This document shows positions 43,427-51,398 of a stretch of 64,000 nucleotides of DNA, piece by piece. Each line of letters begins with the position of its first letter. The first letter of the stretch is position 1. The DNA is from an uncultured Lachnospiraceae bacterium (GTDB lineage: Bacteria; Bacillota; Clostridia; Lachnospirales; Lachnospiraceae): assembly GCA_947589155.1 (NCBI GenBank), contig CANQBH010000003.1:1-64000 (forward strand). The letters run 5' to 3'. The notes below the pieces were generated by a model that ran no database searches, was not told the DNA's origin, and saw nothing but the letters and a program-made list of their open reading frames with translations. The position numbers and the translations under genes were made by a program.

Positions 43427-44482
43427 TCACTGCCCCCAATGATCCAGTTCGTACTTTAACGCCCCCAGAAGCTCGTCCTCCGGAAGTTTTTTGATCACTT
43501 CGCCATGCTTGATGAGCAGGCCCTCGCCTATGCCGCCGGCCACGCCAAGATCCGCTTCCTTCGCTTCGCCCGGGCCGTTGACCACGCAGCCCATCACCGC
43601 GACTTTCAGATCCAGCGGATACGATGCGGTCAGGTTTTCCACGCGGTTGGCCAGATCGATCAGGTCGATCTGCGTCCGTCCGCAGGTCGGGCAGGAAACG
43701 ACTTCGATCCCTCCGGTGCGCAGCCCCAGCGTCCGCAGGATCAGTTTTGCCGAGCGGATCTCCTCCACGGGATCGCCCGTCAGGGAAACGCGGATCGTAT
43801 CGCCGATCCCCTGCGAAAGGATCAGACCGATGCCGATCGCCGATTTGATATTGCCGCTGCGCAGCGTGCCGGATTCGGTAATGCCCACATGCAGAGGATG
43901 ATCGGTCAGACCGGCGATCTGCTCATGCGCACGGACGCACATCATCACGTCGGACGATTTGATACTGATGACCAGATTTTCATAGCCGAGGGATTCGATC
44001 CGGTGCACCTTGTCCATGGCGCTCTCGACAATGCCCTCCGCCGTCACGCCGTGATACTTTTCCACAAGTTCTTTTTCCAGCGAACCGCTGTTGACGCCGA
44101 CGCGGATCGGGATGTTTTTCTCCTTTGCCGCGTCGACGACCGCCTTGATCCGATCCTGCGAGCCGATATTGCCCGGATTGATCCGGATCTTGTCGGCGCC
44201 GTTTTCGATCGCCGCGATCGCCAGACGGTAGTCGAAATGGATATCCGCCACCAGCGGGATCGCGATCTGCGGCTTGATCTTTGCGATCGCCTCCGCCGCT
44301 TCCTTTGTCGGGACCGCCACGCGGATGATATCGCAGCCCGCTTGTGTCAGTTCCCGTATCTGCCGCACCGTCGCGTCTACATCTTCGGTTTTGGTATTGC
44401 ACATGGATTGGATCAGCACCGGCCTCCCGCCGCCGATGACCCGCTCTCCAATCGCAACCTCCCTTGTTCTCTTACGTTGCAT
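43427..44482 (-). CDS. ispG: 4-hydroxy-3-methylbut-2-enyl diphosphate synthase IspG
   Basis: IspG is the penultimate enzyme of the MEP pathway and carries a [4Fe-4S] cluster. The 351-residue protein has the TIM-barrel start (RVIGGGRPVLIQSMCNTKTE) and VGVNSGSLEKELVEKYHG. The cluster cysteines are in VSCPTCGRTQIDLI and VMGCVVNGPGEAKEADLGVA. It follows rseP by 9 bases and precedes polC, the common clostridial order dxr-rseP-ispG-polC. Confidence 0.97.
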   Translation of the reverse strand: MQRKRTREVAIGERVIGGGRPVLIQSMCNTKTEDVDATVRQIRELTQAGCDIIRVAVPTKEAAEAIAKIKPQIAIPLVADIHFDYRLAIAAIENGADKIRINPGNIGSQDRIKAVVDAAKEKNIPIRVGVNSGSLEKELVEKYHGVTAEGIVESAMDKVHRIESLGYENLVISIKSSDVMMCVRAHEQIAGLTDHPLHVGITESGTLRSGNIKSAIGIGLILSQGIGDTIRVSLTGDPVEEIRSAKLILRTLGLRTGGIEVVSCPTCGRTQIDLIDLANRVENLTASYPLDLKVAVMGCVVNGPGEAKEADLGVAGGIGEGLLIKHGEVIKKLPEDELLGALKYELDHWGQ

Positions 44483-44491
44483 ACCGTCCTC

Positions 44492-45526
44492 CTACATGAA
44501 CAGTTTTTGAATATCGTTGAACATAATGACCACCATCAGGACCATCAGCAGGGCGAAGCCCAGAAAATGCACCCGCCCCTCGATCTCCTCGTCGATCCGT
44601 TTGCCGCGGAACATCTCGACGATAAAAAAGACGAGCCGTCCTCCGTCCAGCGCGGGAAGCGGAAGCAGGTTCATGACGCCTAAGTTGGCGGATAAGAGGA
44701 TCGCGATATTGATCATGTTCATGACAACAGCAAGCGCGCCCATCTCCACCGATTCGTCATAGGTATCGCCGATCGTCTTGACAATGCCGACCGGTCCCGA
44801 CATATCGTTAATGCCGAGCTGCCCTGTCACCAGCATCTTCAGGCTTTCAAAGACGGCGTAGATCTGATATTTCATCTCATAGAAGCCGTGCAGCAAAGTC
44901 TGCGGCAAACTTGCCCTGACACGGGAAGTGTTGCCGGAAATTCCAAGAAGATAACGTCCGGACGCCTCGTCGTAGCGCGGCTGCACAACGGCATGGCGGA
45001 CTTTTCCGTCCCGCTCGTATTCCACGTCGATCTTTTCGCCCGGATGGAAAAACGTATAGACGCTGACTTCGCGGTAAAAATGCACGCGGTAGCCGTTCAG
45101 CGCGGTGATCGTATCACCGGCCTCCATCCCTTCTTCCTGCGCGGAATAACCGTCCATCACGCCGGTCAGGACCGGCGCGTCGTATCCGATCGTACCGAGC
45201 AGCACCAGCGCAAGCACATAGGCCATCAGAAAATTGAACAGCGGCCCCGCCGCCACGATTGCGAAGCGCTGCCAGACGCTCTTGTTGTTGAACGCCCTGC
45301 CGTCGCTGCTCTCCCCGTCTTCCCCTTCCATCATACACGCGCCGCCGAACGGCAAAAGTTTCAGGGAATACGCCGTCTCTCCTTTTTGGACGCTGAAGAT
45401 CGTCGGCCCCAGTCCCAGACAAAATTCATTGACTTTGACATCGCATTTTTTTGCGACCAGGAAATGCCCCAGTTCGTGAAAAATGATGATGACGCTAAAT
45501 ATCAGGATCGCAAATAAAATACTCAA
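44492..45526 (-). CDS. rseP: RIP metalloprotease RseP (site-2 protease)
   Basis: This 344-residue integral membrane protease cuts within the membrane, for example anti-sigma factors. The zinc motif is IFHELGHFLVAKKCDVKVNE (HExxH, about residue 18). A PDZ domain follows (about residues 120-190, AQEEGMEAGDTITALNGYRV). The second zinc ligand motif is LPLPALDGGRLVFFIVEM near residue 297. About four membrane segments are visible. It starts 4 bases after dxr. Confidence 0.95.
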   Translation of the reverse strand: MSILFAILIFSVIIIFHELGHFLVAKKCDVKVNEFCLGLGPTIFSVQKGETAYSLKLLPFGGACMMEGEDGESSDGRAFNNKSVWQRFAIVAAGPLFNFLMAYVLALVLLGTIGYDAPVLTGVMDGYSAQEEGMEAGDTITALNGYRVHFYREVSVYTFFHPGEKIDVEYERDGKVRHAVVQPRYDEASGRYLLGISGNTSRVRASLPQTLLHGFYEMKYQIYAVFESLKMLVTGQLGINDMSGPVGIVKTIGDTYDESVEMGALAVVMNMINIAILLSANLGVMNLLPLPALDGGRLVFFIVEMFRGKRIDEEIEGRVHFLGFALLMVLMVVIMFNDIQKLFM

Positions 45527-45529
45527 AAC

Positions 45530-46672
45530 TTACCACCGTCTCTCTATAAACTCATAGGCGGCCGCCTCCGTTTCCAGAATCTGCTCCAGATTTGGATCCG
45601 CCACAAAACCGATCTCCTCCATCGCCGCGGCGATCGTTTCCGGAATCTCCGTAAACGTAAGGGAACCGTCCAGAAAACGGGCGACGGCCCGTTCGTTTGC
45701 CGCGTTGTAGACCGTCGGCATATTGCCGCCGCGTTCCATCGCCTCAAAAGCCAGACGCAGGCCCAAAAACGTCTCCGTATCCGGCCGCTCAAACGTCAGG
45801 CTTCCCGCGGAAAAGAGATCCAGATGCTCCGCGCGCAGCGGCCGCCTCTGCGGATAATACAGGGCGTAGAGGATCGGCAGGCGCATATCCGGCGTCCCCA
45901 TCTGCCCGATCACGGCGCCGTCAACAAACTGCACCGCGGAATGGAGGATACTCTGCGGGTGCACGACAACTTCGATTGCGGACAGCGGCACGTCGAACAG
46001 CCAGCGCGCCTCCATCACTTCCAGCCCCTTGTTGACAAGGGTCGCCGAATCGATCGTGATCTTTTTGCCCATGTTCCAGTTCGGATGGCGGAGCGCATCC
46101 TCCGGCGTCACGTTCATTAAATCCTCGCGTTTTTTCCCGCGGAACGGCCCGCCGGAAGCCGTCAGCAGGATCTTTTCGATCCGGTTTTTACGCTCGCCCT
46201 GCAAAGACTGGAAGATCGCGCTGTGTTCGCTGTCCACCGGCAGAATCGAAACGCCGTTTTCCTTTGCCAGCGGCATGATCAGGTGTCCCGCCGTTACCAG
46301 CGTTTCTTTATTTGCCAGCGCGATATCCTTTCCTGCGCGAATGGCCGCGATTGTCGGACGGATACCGACCATGCCGACGATCGCCGTCACAAGGATCTGC
46401 GCCGATTCTTCCTGCGCGACTTCCAGCAGGCCGTCCATACCGGCCGCCACACGCACGTTAAGATCCGCGACCTTTTTCTTCAGTTCTTTTGCCGCGTCTT
46501 CGTCCCACACGGCGGCAAGCCGCGGGCGGTACTGCCTGATCTGCCGCTCCAAAAGTTTAATATTATGTCCGGCCGCCAGCGCCGTCACTTCCAGATCGTC
46601 GTTCTGCGAAACGATCTCCAGCGTCTGCGTGCCGATGGATCCAGTGGATCCCAAAATCGCGATCTTTTTCAT
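45530..46672 (-). CDS. dxr: 1-deoxy-D-xylulose 5-phosphate reductoisomerase
   Basis: Dxr commits carbon to the MEP isoprenoid pathway. The 380-residue protein has KKIAILGSTGSIGTQTLEIV at the N-terminus (NADPH site). NKETLVTAGHLIM and LPVDSEHSAIFQSLQGE follow, the second with the metal-binding residues. The NPQSILHS-like segment is VHPQSILHSAVQFVDGAV. The ATG at 46672 gives the family start; the open frame extends to a TTG at 46696. Confidence 0.96.
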   Translation of the reverse strand: MKKIAILGSTGSIGTQTLEIVSQNDDLEVTALAAGHNIKLLERQIRQYRPRLAAVWDEDAAKELKKKVADLNVRVAAGMDGLLEVAQEESAQILVTAIVGMVGIRPTIAAIRAGKDIALANKETLVTAGHLIMPLAKENGVSILPVDSEHSAIFQSLQGERKNRIEKILLTASGGPFRGKKREDLMNVTPEDALRHPNWNMGKKITIDSATLVNKGLEVMEARWLFDVPLSAIEVVVHPQSILHSAVQFVDGAVIGQMGTPDMRLPILYALYYPQRRPLRAEHLDLFSAGSLTFERPDTETFLGLRLAFEAMERGGNMPTVYNAANERAVARFLDGSLTFTEIPETIAAAMEEIGFVADPNLEQILETEAAAYEFIERRW

Positions 46673-46702
46673 TGGTCCTACTTTCTTTTCCATCAACGAA
46701 GG

Positions 46703-47503
46703 TTACAGGATAACAGAAGCCAGAAAGAAGATGATCGGCGCCGTGATGATCACGCTGTCAAAACGGTCGAGGATCCCTCCGTGTCCCGGAATCAGTTTGC
46801 CGTAATCCTTGATCCCGTAATTTCTTTTAATCGCCGACGCGGCCAGATCCCCCACCATGGAGATCAATGCGCCGACCGCGCTGATCGCCGCAAGAAACAG
46901 CATCCCGCGTCCCGAAAGCCCCATCGGCTCCCGAAAGAGATACGCATAGAGCCCTGTCAGAAGCGCCGCGCCGCAGACGCCGCCGACCGCGCCCTCTACG
47001 GACTTCTTCGGGCTTAGAAGCGGCGACATCTTATGCTTGCCGAACAGCATACCGACGCAGTAGGCGCAGGTATCGCTCCCCCACGAGCAGAGGAAGATCA
47101 GCCAGACGATATACGCGCCCTTCTCCAGCGTTGCTCTGGTCAGATAGATGAAGGACAGCATGACGGCCACATAAAAGAAACCGAAAAAGCAGGCGAAGAT
47201 CTGCTCGGTCTTGTATTTCGGATAGGAAAAAACGTAGACCGCCAGAAGCAGGATCAAAAACAGGATCGCAAGCATGAGCGGATCCAAAAACGATACGCAA
47301 AGATCGCCGTAATAACACAGCGCCGCCGCGTAACAAAGGATCGCGGCCGCCGAGCGCTCCACGCCAAAGATTCGGTACAATTCGTACATACCGATCAGCG
47401 AGACCGCCGCCATGACGCACAGCAAAACGGGGCCTCCCGTAATAATAACCAAAAGAGTGACCGCAACTAAGACGATCCCGCTTATTGCTCTTGTTTTGAA
47501 CAT
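46703..47503 (-). CDS. cdsA: Phosphatidate cytidylyltransferase
   Basis: CdsA makes CDP-diacylglycerol, the precursor of most phospholipids. The 266-residue membrane protein has about eight hydrophobic segments. The C-terminal signature runs from IKRNYGIKDYGKLIPGHGGI into LDRFDSV. KKSVEGAVGGVCGA lies earlier. AAAGGAA precedes the ATG at 47503; the longer frame overlaps uppS. It follows uppS by 13 bases. Confidence 0.95.
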   Translation of the reverse strand: MFKTRAISGIVLVAVTLLVIITGGPVLLCVMAAVSLIGMYELYRIFGVERSAAAILCYAAALCYYGDLCVSFLDPLMLAILFLILLLAVYVFSYPKYKTEQIFACFFGFFYVAVMLSFIYLTRATLEKGAYIVWLIFLCSWGSDTCAYCVGMLFGKHKMSPLLSPKKSVEGAVGGVCGAALLTGLYAYLFREPMGLSGRGMLFLAAISAVGALISMVGDLAASAIKRNYGIKDYGKLIPGHGGILDRFDSVIITAPIIFFLASVIL

Positions 47504-47516
47504 AACGTTTCCTTTC

Positions 47517-48215
47517 TCAGATCTTACCGTAGCGCCGGTCGCGTTCTTCATAGACGCGGACGGCTTCTTTGAGTTCTTTTTCCCCGAAGACCGGCCAAGG
47601 CACCGGCGTGAAATAAAATTCCGTATAGGCCAGCTGCCACAACAGGAAGTTGCTCAGCCGCTGCTCGCCGCTCGTTCTGATCAAAAGATCCGGATCCGGA
47701 AGGTCTGCGGTGTCCAGATAACGGCTGATCGTCTCTTCTTCCAGTTCCTTGATGTCCAGCCGCCCTTCCTTTACGTCCGCGGCGATCTTTCGGACGCCGC
47801 GCAGGATCTCGTCGCGGCTTCCGTAATTGATGGCAAAGGTCAGATCAAATCCCGTATAATTCGCGGATTCTTCTTCGAGATTGCGGATCTTATCCTGCAT
47901 GGCAGGATCCAGACGGGAAATGTCGCCGATCACCCGAACGCGCATATTGTTCTTTTTCGCTTCGGCCAGACAAGTCTTCAGATAATTGTCCAGAAGATTC
48001 ATCAGCGCGGCGACTTCCTCCTCGGGCCGGTTCCAGTTCTCCGTAGAAAACGCATAGAGCGTCATATAACGGATCCCCATATGATACGCCGCTTCCACGA
48101 CCTTGCGGACGTTCTTTGCGCCCGCGGCATGGCCCGCCGTCCGCGGCAGTCCTTTTGCTTTCGCCCATCTGCCGTTCCCGTCCAAGATGATTGCTACATG
48201 TTTCGGTACGCCCAT
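47517..48215 (-). CDS. uppS: Isoprenyl (undecaprenyl) diphosphate synthase
   Basis: UppS makes undecaprenyl diphosphate, the lipid carrier for cell-wall synthesis. The 232-residue cis-prenyltransferase has HVAIILDGNGRWAKAKGLPR at the N-terminus (catalytic Asp) and YMTLYAFSTENWNRP. PDLLIRTSGEQRLSNFLLWQ and the end AVRVYEERDRRYG complete the family pattern. GGGGGAAG precedes the ATG at 48215. A terminator lies only 38 bases upstream, between frr and this gene. Confidence 0.96.
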   Translation of the reverse strand: MGVPKHVAIILDGNGRWAKAKGLPRTAGHAAGAKNVRKVVEAAYHMGIRYMTLYAFSTENWNRPEEEVAALMNLLDNYLKTCLAEAKKNNMRVRVIGDISRLDPAMQDKIRNLEEESANYTGFDLTFAINYGSRDEILRGVRKIAADVKEGRLDIKELEEETISRYLDTADLPDPDLLIRTSGEQRLSNFLLWQLAYTEFYFTPVPWPVFGEKELKEAVRVYEERDRRYGKI

Positions 48216-48252
48216 TTCTTCCCCCGTTTTTCTTATCTGTTTGCAAATGCGC

Positions 48253-48282
48253 AAAAAGGACACCGCGATCCGTGTCCTTTTT
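48253..48282 (-). terminator. Terminator between frr and uppS
   Basis: A perfect 11-bp inverted repeat (AAAAAGGACAC/GTGTCCTTTTT) with an 8-base loop lies between frr and uppS. The A/T ends make it bidirectional in form. There is little room for a new uppS promoter, so it probably reduces rather than stops transcription into uppS-cdsA-dxr. Confidence 0.85.
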
Positions 48283-48328
48283 CTGGTTCCGCTTTGCCCG
48301 TAAAGACAACTTCATCCAAATGTTGCGA

Positions 48329-48883
48329 CTATACTGTCATTACTTCCTGCATTTTATTTTCCACCGCCTTCTCGATGTCGGCGATATATTTGTCGGTCAG
48401 TTTCTGTACTTTGTTTTCCAGTTCCTTGACCTCGTCCTCGGAAACATCTGATTCTTTTCCGTATTTTTTGAACGTGTCGTTCGCGTCGCGGCGGATATTG
48501 CGGACCGCTACTTTCGCGTTCTCACCCCGCTTTTTGACATCTTTGGCAAGTTCCTTCCTCCGCTCCTCGGTCAGTTCCGGAAAGACGAGACGGATCAGTT
48601 TGCCGTCGTTCGTCGGATTCAGTCCGAGATCCGCCATCTGGATCGCCTTTTCGATCTCCTTTAAGAGAGACGGCTCCCACGGCTGGATCTGGAGCATACG
48701 CGGCTCCGGTACGTTGATATTGGCTACCTGCTGTAACGCGGTCGGAACGCCGTAATAATCCACAGTGATCTTATCCAAAACGTGCGGATTGGCTCTGCCC
48801 GCGCGGATCGTCGTAAACTCCTCCTGCAGGTTGTGATACGATTTTTGCATTTTTTCTTCAAACATCTGTAACTTTTCGTCCAT
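48329..48883 (-). CDS. frr: Ribosome recycling factor
   Basis: RRF splits post-termination ribosomes together with EF-G. The 184-residue protein has the complete family pattern: LQEEFTTIRAGRANPHVLDK, the hinge VDYYGVPTALQQVANINVPE, and LVFPELTEERRKELAKDVKK. It ends in a long helix (VQKLTDKYIADIEKAVENKM). It lies 38 bases after pyrH, the standard pair. Confidence 0.97.
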   Translation of the reverse strand: MDEKLQMFEEKMQKSYHNLQEEFTTIRAGRANPHVLDKITVDYYGVPTALQQVANINVPEPRMLQIQPWEPSLLKEIEKAIQMADLGLNPTNDGKLIRLVFPELTEERRKELAKDVKKRGENAKVAVRNIRRDANDTFKKYGKESDVSEDEVKELENKVQKLTDKYIADIEKAVENKMQEVMTV

Positions 48884-48921
48884 ATCTTCCTCCCACTATA
48901 CCTATGTGAGCCCTTTCGTTT

Positions 48922-49626
48922 TCATTCCTCATCCACATAAACGACCGTTCCGTCAAACGTGCCGGAAATGGCCTTGACAATGCTGTCTTCTTCCTGTAAC
49001 GCGAAGACATACATCGGCATCTTCTGCTCCATGCACAAGATCGACGCCGTCAGATCCACCACAGCCAGTTGCCGGTCGATCACCTCGGCGATCGAAACGC
49101 GGTCAAAGCGTTTTGCCTGCGGATCCGTCTTTGGATCTCTGTCATAAACGCCGTCTACGGCTTTGGCAAGCAGGATGGCGTCCGCCTCGATCTCTACGGC
49201 GCGCAAAACCGTCGCGGTGTCCGTGGAAAAATACGGATGTCCGGTACCGCCGGCAAAAAAGCAGATCTCGCCCGCCGAAAGGCCTCCGATTGCCGCGTCC
49301 TTGGAAAACAGTTCCGTAAACGCACCGCAGGTGAACGGCGTAAACACTCTGGTCTTCATTCCGGCATAACGGAAGATCTCCGATACATACAGGCAGTTCA
49401 TGACGGTGGCGAGCATCCCGATCTGATCCGCCTTCGTGCGGTCGATCGTCTCGGACGTGCGGCCTCTCCAGAAGTTGCCGCCTCCGATCACAACGCCGAC
49501 CTCCACGCCGTCGTCCGCCAGTTTTTTGACCTGACGCGCCACGCGCATACACACGGCCTCGTCAAATCCCGTTTTCTTTTCTCCCGCCAGCGCTTCCCCG
49601 CTGAGTTTTAATAAAACCCGTTTCAT
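48922..49626 (-). CDS. pyrH: UMP kinase
   Basis: PyrH phosphorylates UMP. The 234-residue amino-acid-kinase-fold protein has RVLLKLSGEALAGEKKTGFD at the N-terminus and VGVVIGGGNFWRGRTSETID. FFAGGTGHPYFSTDTATVLR and VDGVYDRDPKTDPQAKRFD follow. It lies 18 bases after the bactofilin gene and before frr. Confidence 0.96.
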   Translation of the reverse strand: MKRVLLKLSGEALAGEKKTGFDEAVCMRVARQVKKLADDGVEVGVVIGGGNFWRGRTSETIDRTKADQIGMLATVMNCLYVSEIFRYAGMKTRVFTPFTCGAFTELFSKDAAIGGLSAGEICFFAGGTGHPYFSTDTATVLRAVEIEADAILLAKAVDGVYDRDPKTDPQAKRFDRVSIAEVIDRQLAVVDLTASILCMEQKMPMYVFALQEEDSIVKAISGTFDGTVVYVDEE

Positions 49627-49644
49627 CTCTTATCCCCGCAATTT

Positions 49645-50445
49645 TTAGGCAAACAGGCCTTCCACGTCGACTTCTGAGTAGCACTGTGAGCAGAAGCCTT
49701 CGATCACGGCGCCGTTATTGATCTGTACGGAACGGGACTTGATATTGCCCATGATGACGGCGGACGTATCTACAACGACCGGCCCCTGCACGTCGATATC
49801 GCCTTTGACCGCGCCCGCGATCACGGCGGACGTCGCGGTGATGTTTCCGATGATGACGGAGCCGACGCCGACTTTCACCGTACCCGTGGAATTGACTTCG
49901 CCTTCGATCTTTGCCGCATCGGCAAAGAACTCGGAAGAAGAACTGTTGCCCGCAATGCCGCCCGTAACGACCAGTTTGCCGTTGCAGGCTACGTTTCCGT
50001 TGATCATGCCTTCGACTTCGATCGAACCGGTCGATTCCAGATTACCCGTGATGACCATGCCTTTCGTGATCACCGCCGTCTCGTCGGAAACGGAAGCGTC
50101 CGCGAGCTGCGCGGTATTCTGATAGGTCTGTGTATTGTCCTTTTTCTCCATGGTGTCCATTTTTTCTGCATCCTCCACTTTTTCTTCTCTCCTCTTTGTT
50201 ACCGCCGCTGCCCTCGGTTCATCCGCAGCGCTTTCTTTGTTTGGCGCGGCCGCGGGCTCGCCTTCGTCCACCCGCTTGGATACCTGCTCCAGCAGGCCTT
50301 CCAGTTTGGAAAGTTCCGACTGGGTATCCATATTCTCGTTCAGGACCATGTCCTGTTCTTCTACCGGTTCAAGATCCTCTCCGCCCGGCACGAGTTCGTT
50401 GACCGCTTCGGAAAAATCTTCCTTAAACTCCTTAAAAAATCCCAT
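49645..50445 (-). CDS. Bactofilin-family polymer-forming protein
   Basis: The 266-residue protein has an N-terminal amphipathic start (MGFFKEFKEDFSEAVNELVP), possibly for membrane contact. A disordered, charged linker follows (about residues 25-115). The bactofilin beta-helix is built from short repeats such as GNLESTGSIEVEGMINGNVA and GDIDVQGPVVVDTSAVIMGN (about 130-255). Bactofilins form nucleotide-free filaments that place wall enzymes. GGAGG lies 8 bases before the ATG at 50445. It sits between a polysaccharide deacetylase and pyrH. Confidence 0.85.
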   Translation of the reverse strand: MGFFKEFKEDFSEAVNELVPGGEDLEPVEEQDMVLNENMDTQSELSKLEGLLEQVSKRVDEGEPAAAPNKESAADEPRAAAVTKRREEKVEDAEKMDTMEKKDNTQTYQNTAQLADASVSDETAVITKGMVITGNLESTGSIEVEGMINGNVACNGKLVVTGGIAGNSSSSEFFADAAKIEGEVNSTGTVKVGVGSVIIGNITATSAVIAGAVKGDIDVQGPVVVDTSAVIMGNIKSRSVQINNGAVIEGFCSQCYSEVDVEGLFA

Positions 50446-50463
50446 CTTTTTTTCCTCCATACG

Positions 50464-51381
50464 TTATTTTTGGATACTGACGTGCTGAATGACCGTCGTT
50501 TCCTCGCCTATCGGTAAAATAATGGCTCCGGCGCCCTGCAGCGCTTCGATCAGCGCGGGCAGCGCCTGTACCGTCGCCTGTTTGTTTGCCGCATCATGCA
50601 TCAAAACAATCGACGTCTTGTATTTTACCACATCCCCCATCACATTTTCAACTAGTTCCTCAGAGGTAAATGCCTGCGCCGTCGCGTCGCCGCTGGCGAC
50701 ATTCCAATCAAAGTATGTTACACCCTGACTGTTTATATACTGTATGTACTGCGCCATATCCACGTTGCTCACATGGTTGCTGCTGCCGCCCGGAAAGCGG
50801 TAATACAAACTCTCCACGCCGGTCGTATCGTAGATCAGGTTCTGGATCCGCTCAAAATCCTGTTGGAACGCGTCCAGCGAACTGTAAATCTCGCTGTATT
50901 TGTGGGAATAGGAATGCATGGCGATCGTATGCCCTTCTTCGACGATCCGCCGATACGCCGCCTTGGACTCCTCGTCTTCCTTGCCCGTGACAAAAAACGT
51001 CGCCTTGACGCCGTAGTCGTCCAAAACGTCAAGGATCGCGTTGGTATTGCTGCTTGGTCCGTCGTCAAAGGTCAGGTAGACCTTGCGCAGGTCGTCCTCC
51101 CCCGCCAGATTGTCGATCGACATTTCGGTCTGCGACACCAGAACGCCGTCCTCGCCGCTTCCGTTGATCTGCGCCGCGACCTGTCCGCTCCCGCCGCTTC
51201 TTCCTGCCAGATCGTCGATCTGTTTCTGCATCGTCACCATCTTGATACATAAAAAGGTGATCAGCACCATGGAAATAATGATCCATACGGATAAGAAAGC
51301 AATGATCGCGGTCTTGATCCTCTGCACTCGCTTGCGGCGGTCGCGCTGTTGTTTCAGGCCGTTCTGCCCTTTTTCTTCCAT
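50464..51381 (-). CDS. Membrane-anchored polysaccharide deacetylase
   Basis: The 305-residue protein has one N-terminal membrane anchor (TAIIAFLSVWIIISMVLITF, about residues 23-45). A coiled stretch and then a NodB domain follow. The NodB motifs are VYLTFDDGPSSNTNAILDVL (catalytic and metal Asp), HTIAMHSYSHKYSEIY (metal His pair) and KTSIVLMHDAANKQATV. It probably removes acetyl groups from peptidoglycan or a related glycan on the outer face. It lies between the GGDEF gene and the bactofilin gene, with gaps of 17 and 18 bases. Confidence 0.9.
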   Translation of the reverse strand: MEEKGQNGLKQQRDRRKRVQRIKTAIIAFLSVWIIISMVLITFLCIKMVTMQKQIDDLAGRSGGSGQVAAQINGSGEDGVLVSQTEMSIDNLAGEDDLRKVYLTFDDGPSSNTNAILDVLDDYGVKATFFVTGKEDEESKAAYRRIVEEGHTIAMHSYSHKYSEIYSSLDAFQQDFERIQNLIYDTTGVESLYYRFPGGSSNHVSNVDMAQYIQYINSQGVTYFDWNVASGDATAQAFTSEELVENVMGDVVKYKTSIVLMHDAANKQATVQALPALIEALQGAGAIILPIGEETTVIQHVSIQK

Positions 51382-51398
51382 TGCCGCTCTCTCCTTTG

